From Maribacter zhoushanensis (lineage in GTDB: Bacteria > Bacteroidota > Bacteroidia > Flavobacteriales > Flavobacteriaceae), in the NCBI RefSeq assembly GCF_029350975.1, contig NZ_JARKMR010000009.1:25208-89207 (forward strand): DNA of 64,000 bases. Reading direction: 5' to 3'. This document shows, in pieces, positions 17,699 to 26,112 of the stretch. The translations under genes and the position numbers were made by a program. Position 1 is the first letter of the stretch, and each line of letters opens with the position of its first letter. The notes beneath the pieces were generated by a model. It worked only from the letters and a program-made list of their open reading frames with translations. It was not told the DNA's origin and did not search any database.

Positions 17699-19003
17699 CT
17701 ATGAAACCGGTTCACCGTAAAGGTCAAAATCAGCTGCCTCTGTAATCTTTACATTGACAAACTCACCTTGTTTTACGTAATGCTTAGTTGCATCAATTAA
17801 AACCTCGTTGTCTACATCTGGCGAATCAAACTCAGTTCTTCCTATAAAGTGATTTCCTTCTTTACGATCTATTATACAACGAAACGTCTCCCCTACTTTC
17901 TTTTGGTTCAATTCCCAAGATATTTGAGATTGTATTTCCATGATAATATTAGCACGCTCTTGTTTTACTTCTTCCGGAACATCGTCTACCAAAGTATAAG
18001 CATGGGTATTTTCTTCATGACTATAAGTAAAACAACCCAAACGCTCAAAACGCATAGAGGTTACCCAGTTTTTAAGAATCTCAAAATCTTCTTCAGTTTC
18101 ACCAGGGTACCCAACAATTAATGTAGTCCTTATTGTCATTTCTGGAACAGCGGCCCTAAACTCCTTAAGTAATTTCGTTGTTTTGGCTTCTGTAGTACCA
18201 CGACGCATACTTTTAAGAATACGGTCAGATATATGCTGTAACGGAATATCTAGATAGTTACAAACCTTTGGTTCTCTGTTCATCACATCTAACACATCCA
18301 TTGGGAAACCTGCAGGAAATGCATAATGCAAACGTATCCATTCTATTCCTTCAACCTTTACCAAAGCTTCTAAAAGTTCAGCAAGATTTCTCTTCTTGTA
18401 TAAATCTAGCCCATAATATGTAAGATCCTGGGCTATCAAAATCAGTTCTTTTACGCCTTTAGCCGCAAGTTTTTCTGCTTCCGTCACCAATTCTTCTATA
18501 GGTGTACTTTTGTGTTTACCTCTCATTAAAGGTATAGCACAGAACGAACAAGGTCTATCACAACCTTCTGCAATTTTTAAATAGGCGTAGTTCTTAGGTG
18601 TGGTCGTTAAACGTTCACCTATCAACTCATGCTTATAATCTGCTCCTAAAGCTTTTAATAAACCTGGCAACTCACTGGTACCAAAGTATTCATCTACATT
18701 AGGAATCTCTTTTTGCAAGTCTGGCTTGTAACGTTCACTTAAGCAACCAGTAACAAAAACTTTATCTACGGCACCATCTTCTTTCTTTTGAACATATTCT
18801 AAAATGGTATTAACACTTTCTTCTTTTGCATTAGCGATAAAGCCACAGGTGTTAATTACAACTATATTTCCTTCTTCTTCATGCACAACTTCTTTGTCGT
18901 TAGCCTTTAATTGGCCCATGAGTACTTCAGAATCATATACATTCTTTGAACAACCTAGAGTTACTACGTTGATTTTGTTCTTCTTAAGGGTTTTTGTCCT
19001 CAT
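17699..19003 (-). CDS. rimO: Ribosomal protein S12 methylthiotransferase RimO
   Basis: A 434-residue radical-SAM enzyme that methylthiolates an aspartate of ribosomal protein uS12. The N-terminal domain holds three cluster cysteines (VTLGCSKNVYDSEVLMG, NTCGF, GCLSERY), the central one the radical-SAM motif CDRPCSFCAIP (CxxxCxxC, about 149-159), and the C-terminal TRAM domain runs from about 370. SKNVYDSE and PLMRGKHKS distinguish RimO from MiaB. A TATTTTTG promoter element sits 17 bases upstream. In related genomes rimO often follows ftsY; here the two are about 5.4 kb apart. Confidence 0.96.
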   Translation of the reverse strand: MRTKTLKKNKINVVTLGCSKNVYDSEVLMGQLKANDKEVVHEEEGNIVVINTCGFIANAKEESVNTILEYVQKKEDGAVDKVFVTGCLSERYKPDLQKEIPNVDEYFGTSELPGLLKALGADYKHELIGERLTTTPKNYAYLKIAEGCDRPCSFCAIPLMRGKHKSTPIEELVTEAEKLAAKGVKELILIAQDLTYYGLDLYKKRNLAELLEALVKVEGIEWIRLHYAFPAGFPMDVLDVMNREPKVCNYLDIPLQHISDRILKSMRRGTTEAKTTKLLKEFRAAVPEMTIRTTLIVGYPGETEEDFEILKNWVTSMRFERLGCFTYSHEENTHAYTLVDDVPEEVKQERANIIMEIQSQISWELNQKKVGETFRCIIDRKEGNHFIGRTEFDSPDVDNEVLIDATKHYVKQGEFVNVKITEAADFDLYGEPVS

Positions 19004-19019
19004 AATATAAATTGGGGTG

Positions 19020-19027
19020 CAAAAATA
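19020..19027 (-). promoter_or_regulatory. Candidate -7 element for rimO
   Basis: Read on the minus strand this is TATTTTTG followed by CACC, a very typical flavobacterial transcription-start context, 16 bases before the rimO ATG. Confidence 0.55.
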
Positions 19028-19120
19028 CGATTTGGCTATTTAAAAACGTTAGATATGGACAAATTTACTTGTAATCTTTATTTGATTACAGTTTATGTAT
19101 ACCCAAATCTTAAATTAACC

Positions 19121-20245
19121 ATGAAATTCTCCCAATATTTCAGGCTATTTGCCCTATCGTTAATTGTAGCCTCATGCTCAAGTGATTCTGAACCTACTTC
19201 AGAAACTGGCAAGAGTGGTACACCACCCGTAACAGCTACATTACCTACAGAAACATATTTTCCACCCATTTCAAGAGCTAATGAATGGGAAACCATATCT
19301 ATGGAAACATTAGGTTGGAACGAAGACGAAGTAAGCAACCTATATTTCTTCTTAGAAAATAATAACACCGATGCCTTTATTGTACTAAAAGATGGCCGCA
19401 TAGTTATTGAAAAATACTTTGGCGATTTTAAGTCAGATGATAATCATGCATGGAATTCTGCCGGAAAAAATTTAACGGCCATGTTAACCGGTATTGCTCA
19501 AGAAGAAGGGTATTTTGATATTACAGACACTACCTCTACCTATTTAGGCGAGGGTTGGTCTAGCATGCCTTTAGAACAAGAATTGAACATCACCATAAAA
19601 AATCAATTGACCATGACTACGGGTCTAGATTACAACATGGATGATATTTTCTGTACAGAGCCAGAATGCCTGTCTTATTTAAATGACCCTAGCACTTTTT
19701 GGTATTACCATAATGCACCATACACATTACTTGATGATGTTATTGCTAATGCTACGGAAACCGATTTCAATTCCTATTTCTCAGAAAAAATAAAAGAACC
19801 AATAGGCATGCAAGGCTTATTTATTGAAATAGGCTATAATAATGTATTCTTTAGTTCCGCTAGAAGCATGGCACGTTTTGGTATTTTAAACTTAAACGAA
19901 GGTTATTGGGACGGACTCTCTATTCTTTCTGACCAGAGTTACTTTAACGCCATGACCAATACTTCTCAAAATTTAAACCTTTCTTACGGATACCTGTATT
20001 GGTTAAATGGTAAGAGTAGTTTTAGATTACCTAGTTCTATTGAAGAATATTCAGGCAGTTTAATACCAAATGCACCTGATGACTTATATGCCGGCTTAGG
20101 GCTCAACGACCAAAAATTATATATGGTTCCAAGTTTAGATTTAGTGGTTGTTCGTATGGGCGGAGCCAGTAATGAAGAACTATTAGGTCCTTCTAGTTTT
20201 GATAATGAAATCTGGGGATTACTAAATGCTATTATGGAGCAATAG
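19121..20245 (+). CDS. Serine hydrolase lipoprotein, beta-lactamase/esterase family (class C fold)
   Basis: A 374-residue lipoprotein. I start at ATG 19121 (MKFSQYFRLFALSLIVASCSSD) because it places a perfect lipobox, SLIVASC with Cys19, at the usual distance; the longer start at 19055 would bury the signal. SAGK (SxxK, about 118-121) and the YHN tripeptide (YxN, about 198-200) form the active-site pair of the AmpC/penicillin-binding esterase fold. Such proteins are usually peptidases or esterases and seldom antibiotic-degrading enzymes. The substrate is unknown, and there is no evidence here for resistance. Confidence 0.88.
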   Translation: MKFSQYFRLFALSLIVASCSSDSEPTSETGKSGTPPVTATLPTETYFPPISRANEWETISMETLGWNEDEVSNLYFFLENNNTDAFIVLKDGRIVIEKYFGDFKSDDNHAWNSAGKNLTAMLTGIAQEEGYFDITDTTSTYLGEGWSSMPLEQELNITIKNQLTMTTGLDYNMDDIFCTEPECLSYLNDPSTFWYYHNAPYTLLDDVIANATETDFNSYFSEKIKEPIGMQGLFIEIGYNNVFFSSARSMARFGILNLNEGYWDGLSILSDQSYFNAMTNTSQNLNLSYGYLYWLNGKSSFRLPSSIEEYSGSLIPNAPDDLYAGLGLNDQKLYMVPSLDLVVVRMGGASNEELLGPSSFDNEIWGLLNAIMEQ

Positions 20246-20307
20246 ATTTTTCCATTTTAAAATACCATCTGGCATGACCTATTTAATACATAGCGAATAA
20301 GTATCCT

Positions 20308-20315
20308 TACTTTTG
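20308..20315 (+). promoter_or_regulatory. Candidate -7 element for the nitroreductase gene
   Basis: TACTTTTG matches TAnnTTTG and ends 14 bases before the ATG at 20330. No TTG at usual spacing. Confidence 0.45.
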
Positions 20316-20329
20316 TACAAAATTGCAAA

Positions 20330-20932
20330 ATGAATTTTAGAAGCATTGCCGAAGCAAGATATACGACTAAAAAATTTGACCCGACAAGAAGAGTTCCCGA
20401 TTCGCAAATAGCGGATTTAAAACATATATTAAAACTAAGTCCGTCTTCTATTAACAGCCAACCTTGGTTGTTCACATTCGTTTCTAACAAACAGGTGAAA
20501 GATGAATTAGCTAATGCTTCATATTCAAATGCATCCAAGATTAAAGATGCCAGCCATTTGGTAGTATTTAGTGTAATGGATAATCTGGAAGAATTTGAAA
20601 AGCGGGTCGAAGAAAATCTACTTGAAAACTCTATAAAATTTTACAAACAATTTGTAAAAACTCAACCCGAAGAGAAAACCATAAATTGGTTATCTCAACA
20701 AGTCTATATCACTTTAGGGTTCTTCTTAGCTGCCTGCGCAAGCATGGAAATAGATTCCACACCTATGGAAGGTATTGAACCAAAAAAGTATAAAGAAATT
20801 TTAAATATTGAAGACCATAAAGTACTCTTTTCAGTTGCTTTGGGCTACAGACATTTAGAAGATGACACACAACCTAATTTAATAGGTAAATCTCGTTTGG
20901 CGGCAGATACCGTGATACAATCTATTGATTAA
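20330..20932 (+). CDS. Nitroreductase family NAD(P)H-dependent oxidoreductase (NfsB-like)
   Basis: A 200-residue FMN enzyme. AEARYTTKKFDPTRRVPD (about 6-23) binds FMN phosphate in this family, LSPSSINSQPWLFTFV (about 37-52) is the nitroreductase signature, and the C-terminal FSVALGYRHLEDDTQ segment is also typical. It probably reduces quinones or nitro compounds with NAD(P)H. The physiological substrate is unknown. It is monocistronic, convergent with the metallophosphoesterase gene. Confidence 0.9.
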   Translation: MNFRSIAEARYTTKKFDPTRRVPDSQIADLKHILKLSPSSINSQPWLFTFVSNKQVKDELANASYSNASKIKDASHLVVFSVMDNLEEFEKRVEENLLENSIKFYKQFVKTQPEEKTINWLSQQVYITLGFFLAACASMEIDSTPMEGIEPKKYKEILNIEDHKVLFSVALGYRHLEDDTQPNLIGKSRLAADTVIQSID

Positions 20933-20942
20933 ACAATTTTTA

Positions 20943-21788
20943 TTAAACTTCTTTAGAAAGCTCAAATACCGTTATTTCTGGTCTTACATTAAAACGAACT
21001 TGTCGTAAACAACCTAAAGCACTATTAATATATAAGGTTCTACCATCTTTTAAATCTTTTACACCGGCATCGTAATTTTTATTTTTAACCGGTAAAATAA
21101 GTGGTGGCAAAAAAGGTGGTTTTACTTGTCCGCCATGAGTATGACCTGAAAGTATCCAACCTTTAAAGTTATTCCACACAGGTAGATCACATACATCCGG
21201 ATTGTGACATAGGGTAATATTTGCCAATTCAGGATTGTATTTTGCCATAGTTTTTTCGGGGTAAAAATTACTTCCCCAAAAATCATCCATCCCTAAAAAA
21301 TTGAGTCCGTTTATCTCTACCGCATCATTACGTAACATAGTTACCCCTGAATCTTCTAAACTTTCTGTAATATTTTGCGCAACCGGCTCTTCTACAAAAT
21401 CAATCCCGTAATCATGATTTCCTAAAATACCAATGGTTCCTAATGACCCTTTAACCACATATTGCAGTACCTCTTGTAATTGTGTTATTTGCTCATTATC
21501 TTCATAGGTAACATAATCACCTGTATATACCACAAAATCTGGATGTAATTCTTGAGCTTCTTTAAATGAATCTATTATGTACTGATAATCAAAAGAATTA
21601 CCGATATGAATATCACTGATTTGCATTACCGTTTTACCAACTAGCGCATCTGGTAAATTTTTTAAAGGCATTTTTAAATACACAAAATGCATCCAAAACG
21701 GTTCTATCTGCCAACTATATAATCCCGTCAGCAAACCTAACCCAGCTACCCACCGAAAAGTCTTTTTTATAAAACCCCTTCTTTTCAT
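20943..21788 (-). CDS. Membrane-anchored or Tat-type metallophosphoesterase
   Basis: A 281-residue calcineurin-like phosphoesterase. The N-terminus MKRRGFIKKTF with a hydrophobic stretch to about residue 27 looks like a twin-arginine-type signal or an uncleaved anchor. All metal motifs are present: DIHIG (about 58), GDYV (about 89), GNHDYG (about 122), CHNPD (about 194) and SGHTHGGQ (about 214). This subgroup resembles YkuE-type enzymes acting outside the cytoplasm, possibly on lipid head groups, but the substrate is unproven. It is 15 bases downstream of the amidase gene. Confidence 0.9.
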   Translation of the reverse strand: MKRRGFIKKTFRWVAGLGLLTGLYSWQIEPFWMHFVYLKMPLKNLPDALVGKTVMQISDIHIGNSFDYQYIIDSFKEAQELHPDFVVYTGDYVTYEDNEQITQLQEVLQYVVKGSLGTIGILGNHDYGIDFVEEPVAQNITESLEDSGVTMLRNDAVEINGLNFLGMDDFWGSNFYPEKTMAKYNPELANITLCHNPDVCDLPVWNNFKGWILSGHTHGGQVKPPFLPPLILPVKNKNYDAGVKDLKDGRTLYINSALGCLRQVRFNVRPEITVFELSKEV

Positions 21789-21803
21789 TTTAAGCCATCA
21801 AAT

Positions 21804-23480
21804 TTAGTTTTGGTAGTCTTTTGGCAACACTCGATTTGGAAACTTTTCTTCATAAGATTTCCCTAATCTCAACAAATTTGCTTCTGAGAACTGTTTTCCT
21901 ATAAAAGTCAAACTAATTGGCTCTCCCGTATTTTTATAACCCATTGGCACGGTTAAGGCTGGATATTTAGCCACAGCTGCATAACCAGCATGATAATTAT
22001 TAATTGAGAGTACAGCATCTAGCTTGTGCTTATCCATCGCATTATCAAAGAAAGTGCGTCCGTTTTTTTCAAGATTAGATTTTATCTCCTCTAATTCAGC
22101 AGTTGTAGTAGAATCTGAAAGTATACCATTGAACAATGCTTGCCCGTAGGGTATTCTCACCAACGAATCTTGATTATTAAAAATAACCGCATCTGTAACT
22201 GAAGAAATTTTCACCAATTTAGGGTCCGTATATTCTTTTAGATACGACTTCAAATCGTTACGCATATCAATATTTAAAATGCTTAAAAAACCATTCATAG
22301 CAACTTCTGGCGGTGTAAATTCAACTATGGTAGCACCAGCTTCTTTTAAATCCTCTATGGTCTTTTTGTAAATACTATCGGTTTGTATCAACTCTTTAAT
22401 TGCACCTAATCTCATATCAGAAAATGGAATTGGATGTAACCCAGCCGATAAAACACCAGGAAAATTATCTTCAACAGAAGCGGAATCTAATTCATCATAA
22501 CCCAACATTGCCGATAATAAGATTGCATTGTCCTTTACATTTTTTGTCATTGGACCAGAAGTATCTAAAGTACTAGAAATAGGAACAATACCAGACCTAC
22601 TTAACAATCCTATTGTAGGTTTTAGACCTACTACAGAATTTTGGCTACTTGGCGACAATATAGACCCAGAAGTCTCAGTACCTACCGCCGCAACTGCATA
22701 ATTAGCTGCTACAGCAGTTCCACTTCCAGAACTTGAACCGCCCGTTTCAAAAACTCTTCGTCCATATGGATTTAGAGTTTGACCACCATAGGCACTATAC
22801 CCCACAGGGCAACCTGAGCATAAAAAATAAGCCCATTCACTTAAGTTGACCTTACCCAAAATCAAGGCTCCGTTCTTTTTTAATTGCTGAACTATAAACG
22901 AATCATCTACTTCATTATCCATTAAAGCAATTGAACCCGCAGTAGTTTTCATACCTAACGTATTAATGTTGTCTTTCAACAAAATAGGCATACCATAAAT
23001 GGGATGTTGAATTTTCGTTACCACCCCCTTTTCACTTAACCTATCTAACTCTCGTGCTTGTTCTATTACATCTTTATTTAAAGCAATTACCGTATTTAAG
23101 GTAGTAGTATTATCCAGTTCATATTTATAGATGCGATGCAAATAAAACAAAACCAGATTTTCATAAGTAAGCCTACCTTCTTTGATATGATTTCGAATTA
23201 CAAAAATATCTTGCTCCAAAATCATAGGAAGCAACTTCTGATACTCCGCTTCCGTCAGCTTAGAAACTTCTTCGTATAGCGGACTAAATACTTCATTTTT
23301 ATCTAAAATCTTAGATTGTATCAACTTGTATTGCATGCGTCCATTTTCATGATCGGCGTTAGCAGCAACTTCAATAGAATCGTTATAAGGTGTCCAAAGA
23401 ACTACTTCTTCTTTATTTTCCTGCTCATTTTTACAAGCACTCAATAAAATGATGACTAATAACAAAAAATACTTTTTCAT
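21804..23480 (-). CDS. Amidase signature family lipoprotein
   Basis: A 558-residue exported amidase. The start at 23480 (MKKYFLLLVIILLSACKNE) gives a textbook lipoprotein signal with Cys16; a longer reading frame from 23528 would overlap the upstream DUF2911 gene and spoil it. The Ser-cisSer-Lys triad is visible: Lys in LLKDNINT (about 168), and the serine-rich ETGGSSSGSGTAVAAN followed by VGTETSGSILSP (about 240-275). These enzymes hydrolyse amide bonds of varied substrates. Periplasmic or outer-membrane location is inferred from the lipobox. The substrate is unknown. Confidence 0.92.
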   Translation of the reverse strand: MKKYFLLLVIILLSACKNEQENKEEVVLWTPYNDSIEVAANADHENGRMQYKLIQSKILDKNEVFSPLYEEVSKLTEAEYQKLLPMILEQDIFVIRNHIKEGRLTYENLVLFYLHRIYKYELDNTTTLNTVIALNKDVIEQARELDRLSEKGVVTKIQHPIYGMPILLKDNINTLGMKTTAGSIALMDNEVDDSFIVQQLKKNGALILGKVNLSEWAYFLCSGCPVGYSAYGGQTLNPYGRRVFETGGSSSGSGTAVAANYAVAAVGTETSGSILSPSSQNSVVGLKPTIGLLSRSGIVPISSTLDTSGPMTKNVKDNAILLSAMLGYDELDSASVEDNFPGVLSAGLHPIPFSDMRLGAIKELIQTDSIYKKTIEDLKEAGATIVEFTPPEVAMNGFLSILNIDMRNDLKSYLKEYTDPKLVKISSVTDAVIFNNQDSLVRIPYGQALFNGILSDSTTTAELEEIKSNLEKNGRTFFDNAMDKHKLDAVLSINNYHAGYAAVAKYPALTVPMGYKNTGEPISLTFIGKQFSEANLLRLGKSYEEKFPNRVLPKDYQN

Positions 23481-23484
23481 ACGA

Positions 23485-24366
23485 TTATCTATTTGTTTGG
23501 TGTAATGCTTTCCAGCGCTCAATATCATTTTTGTTCAAGCGAACAAATTCATCTTTACCTTCTTTTTCAGCTAACTTGATAGAAATGTTAGATGCCTTAA
23601 TAGCAGCTTCATAATTTTGTAAATCTCCTAATATTAAAGATCGTACTCTATGAAAGTAATAGGTATCACCCCGCAGTTTAATTGCTTTATCAACATAACT
23701 TAGCGCTTCTTGCAACTTTAAACCTTGTTCTTGATAATATCTTGCAATTTCATAATACGTCTGTGCCGTAGGAGCATTTGATAGCATTTCAACTATCTGG
23801 TCTTGCATGATAGACTTCGTATCAAAGTTTACAGGAAAAGCAATTTGAGTAGTTCCCCAATTTAAATGTATAGATGCTCCGTTATGACCAATATCATCGA
23901 ACGAAATTAGAAAAGTCTCTTGAAAATCTTGTTTGTGCGTAGGTACAACCCCAATTCTTAATGCATCTTCTTTGGCATTATATTTTGCCCTGCCATCACC
24001 CCAATGTGTAATATTATTATGAAAAACTATTTGCCATTCTTCTTCCTCAGGAAAAGCATATAAGGCATAAGTACCTTTTTCAAGTTTCTTACCATTAACC
24101 AATACATTGGTACTAAAAGTAATTTTCGTAGACTCATTGGCTCCTACCCTCCAAATACGACCGTTTGGCACCAGACCAGGTTCTCCGTTAGGTTGATTAC
24201 CAAATAAAGTGCGACCCTTGGCAGACGGCCTAGAATATTCTATAGTAATTTTTGAAAGTCCAATTTCTTGTTCAATCTTGGCAAACGGACTAGCTTTTGG
24301 GTGGTTCATTTGCCCCCTGCTCAGATTACATAATAAAAGAGGAAGTAAGAACCAGCCGTATCTCAA
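23485..24366 (-). CDS. DUF2911 family secreted protein with C-terminal TPR-like region
   Basis: A 293-residue exported protein with a signal peptide ending near RGQ (about 19). The DUF2911 core (about 22-165) is recognised by PSAKGRTLFG, GRIWRVGANESTKI and KLEKGTYALYAFP. The C-terminal third (about 190-290) looks like one or two TPR-type helical pairs (YYEIARYYQEQGLKLQEALSYV). The function is unknown. It lies two bases after ftsY and four before the amidase, so it is probably in the same transcript. Confidence 0.88.
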   Translation of the reverse strand: MRYGWFLLPLLLCNLSRGQMNHPKASPFAKIEQEIGLSKITIEYSRPSAKGRTLFGNQPNGEPGLVPNGRIWRVGANESTKITFSTNVLVNGKKLEKGTYALYAFPEEEEWQIVFHNNITHWGDGRAKYNAKEDALRIGVVPTHKQDFQETFLISFDDIGHNGASIHLNWGTTQIAFPVNFDTKSIMQDQIVEMLSNAPTAQTYYEIARYYQEQGLKLQEALSYVDKAIKLRGDTYYFHRVRSLILGDLQNYEAAIKASNISIKLAEKEGKDEFVRLNKNDIERWKALHQTNR

Positions 24367-24368
24367 TT

Positions 24369-25325
24369 TTAAATTTTAAAGAATGAATCTACAAATTCAT
24401 GTTTATTGAATGCCTGTAAATCTTCTATACCTTCCCCTACACCAATATACTTCACCGGTATTTTAAATTGATCAGATATTCCAATAACCACACCACCTTT
24501 TGCCGTACCATCTAATTTGGTAATTGCCAAAGCAGTTACTTCTGTAGCCTTTGTAAATTGTTTTGCTTGCTCAAATGCATTTTGACCTGTAGAACCATCT
24601 AGCACCAACAATACTTCATGCGGTGTATCTTCAACTACTTTTTGCATGACACGTTTAACCTTGGTAAGCTCGTTCATTAAGTTCACCTTATTATGTAAAC
24701 GCCCTGCAGTATCTATAATAACAACGTCTGCATCTTGAGTGACAGCAGAACTTAAGGTATCAAAAGCAACAGAAGCGGGATCACTACCCATTTGCTGTTT
24801 TACGATAGGAACATCTACCCTATCTGCCCAAACCTGTAACTGATCAATAGCAGCTGCCCTAAAAGTATCTGCAGCACCTAATACCACTTTTAAACCTTGG
24901 TTTTTAAATCTATGTGCCAGCTTACCAATAGTGGTTGTTTTACCAACACCATTTACACCAACTACCATGATTACATATGGTTTTTTATCTTTTGGTATTT
25001 GAATATCGCCAGTTTCGCTGTCATTGGTTTCAGAAAGAAGACCAGCAATTTCAGCTCTTAAAATAGAATTTAGCTCATCCGTACCTACATACTTGTCACG
25101 AGCAACTCTTGCTTCTATTCTTTCGATTATCTTTAATGTAGTATCTACACCAACATCTGAAGAAACCAGTACCTCTTCAAGATTATCAAGTACGTCATCA
25201 TCTACTTTTGACTTACCGGCAACCGCTTTTCCTAACTTAGAGAAAAAGCTAGTTTTAGTTTTTTCCAAACCTTTATCCAAGGTTTCCTTTTTCTGAGAAG
25301 AAAATATTTTTTTAAATAAGCTCAT
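24369..25325 (-). CDS. ftsY: Signal recognition particle receptor FtsY
   Basis: A 318-residue SRP receptor GTPase that docks ribosome-nascent chain complexes at the inner membrane for co-translational insertion. The N domain (about 1-100) is followed by the G domain with GVNGVGKTTTIGKL (about 113-126), DTFRAAAIDQL, DTAGR and TKLDGTAKGG. The acidic A domain of enterobacterial FtsY is absent, as is normal in this phylum. A strong hairpin terminator lies 38 bases upstream, between DUF4295 and this gene, so ftsY expression may depend on read-through or its own weak promoter. Confidence 0.97.
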   Translation of the reverse strand: MSLFKKIFSSQKKETLDKGLEKTKTSFFSKLGKAVAGKSKVDDDVLDNLEEVLVSSDVGVDTTLKIIERIEARVARDKYVGTDELNSILRAEIAGLLSETNDSETGDIQIPKDKKPYVIMVVGVNGVGKTTTIGKLAHRFKNQGLKVVLGAADTFRAAAIDQLQVWADRVDVPIVKQQMGSDPASVAFDTLSSAVTQDADVVIIDTAGRLHNKVNLMNELTKVKRVMQKVVEDTPHEVLLVLDGSTGQNAFEQAKQFTKATEVTALAITKLDGTAKGGVVIGISDQFKIPVKYIGVGEGIEDLQAFNKHEFVDSFFKI

Positions 25326-25362
25326 TGTTTATCCTATGGTTATTCAAATATAAAAATTAAAA

Positions 25363-25386
25363 AGCCCCTTTCGTAGGAAAGGGGCT
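25363..25386 (-). terminator. Intrinsic terminator between DUF4295 and ftsY
   Basis: A 10-base-pair perfect, GC-rich stem (25363-25372 with 25377-25386) with a GTAG loop. On the minus strand it is followed by TTTTTAATTTTT. It follows the ribosomal-protein genes and precedes ftsY, and could uncouple their expression. Confidence 0.85.
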
Positions 25387-25411
25387 CAATAACTACTAAA
25401 AGTTATATTTC

Positions 25412-25564
25412 TTATTTCTTGGCAATCCAAGCATCTACCAATTCTGGTGGCATTACTTGTTCTACAAAAACGTAAGCACCTGATTTTGGTGACTTAACCA
25501 TTTTTATAGCTTTTGTCAATCTTTTAGAACTTGTCTGTAAACTTGCTACGGTCTTCTTAGCCAT
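25412..25564 (-). CDS. DUF4295 small basic protein, Bacteroidota ribosome-associated
   Basis: A 50-residue basic protein (MAKKTVASLQTSSKRLTKAI ... DAWIAKK) encoded after rpmG, matching DUF4295. The position behind L28 and L33 and the basic composition point to a ribosomal role; from memory, a protein of this kind was seen in a Flavobacterium ribosome structure and named bL38, but I cannot verify that here. The start codon ATG at 25564 follows rpmG by 35 bases. It is easily missed because of its size. Confidence 0.88.
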   Translation of the reverse strand: MAKKTVASLQTSSKRLTKAIKMVKSPKSGAYVFVEQVMPPELVDAWIAKK

Positions 25565-25599
25565 GACTTATATTTTTTGTGATTCTCTAAAGTGAAAAT

Positions 25600-25782
25600 C
25601 TATTTAATTTCTTTATGAACGGTCATTCTCTTAAGAATAGGATTGAATTTTTTAATTTCCAATCTCTCAGGAGTGTTCTTCTTATTCTTGGTAGTGATAT
25701 ATCTTGAAGTACCTGGTTGACCAGATTCTTTATGCTCGGTGCATTCTAATATAACTTGTATTCTATTACCTTTCTTTGCCAT
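25600..25782 (-). CDS. rpmG: Ribosomal protein bL33
   Basis: A 60-residue large-subunit protein with [18 protein letters not shown], the [20 protein letters not shown] core and [16 protein letters not shown]. The paired CxxC zinc ligands of the C+ form are missing (only one Cys), so this is the zinc-independent C- type. It lies 21 bases after rpmB in a ribosomal-protein cluster. Confidence 0.97.
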   Translation of the reverse strand: MAKKGNRIQVILECTEHKESGQPGTSRYITTKNKKNTPERLEIKKFNPILKRMTVHKEIK

Positions 25783-25803
25783 CTTATCGCTCTATTTTCC
25801 AGA

Positions 25804-26043
25804 TTACTTAATAACGAATCCTTTTGCTTTTGCTTCTTTTAAAACAGCAGATATACCTTTCTTATTGATACTTTTTAAAGCTCTTGTAGAAACTTTAAGT
25901 GTTATCCAACGGTCTTCTTCTGGAATGTAAAAACGTTTCTTAGATAGATTTACATCAAATCTTCTTCTAGTTTTATTAATGGAAAACGAAACATTGTTTC
26001 CAAACATCGCCTTCTTACCCGTAATTTCACAAACTTTTGACAT
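25804..26043 (-). CDS. rpmB: Ribosomal protein bL28
   Basis: A 79-residue large-subunit protein with MSKVCEITGKKAMFGNNVSF, the TRRRFDVNL segment and a KVSTRALKSINKKG tail, all typical of bL28. It heads the rpmB - rpmG - DUF4295 unit. A well-spaced promoter (TTG, 17 bases, TAAATTTG) lies directly upstream and indicates separate transcription from cinA. Confidence 0.97.
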   Translation of the reverse strand: MSKVCEITGKKAMFGNNVSFSINKTRRRFDVNLSKKRFYIPEEDRWITLKVSTRALKSINKKGISAVLKEAKAKGFVIK

Positions 26044-26072
26044 CGTGCTGACTTTTTCTTTTAAACAGGGTG

Positions 26073-26100
26073 CAAATTTATATCTTTTTTATCGTTCCAA
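26073..26100 (-). promoter_or_regulatory. Best promoter match in the window: rpmB-rpmG-DUF4295
   Basis: On the minus strand there is a TTG (26100-26098), 17 bases, then TAAATTTG (26080-26073), followed by CACCC. Both parts of the Bacteroidota housekeeping promoter are present with good spacing, and the gene start is 30 bases downstream. Confidence 0.7.
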
Positions 26101-26112
26101 CAACAATAAAGA

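Noticed and set aside
19121..20245. Antibiotic-resistance beta-lactamase
   Set aside because: It has the SxxK/YxN fold motifs but belongs to the broad serine-hydrolase group; nothing shows beta-lactam hydrolysis.
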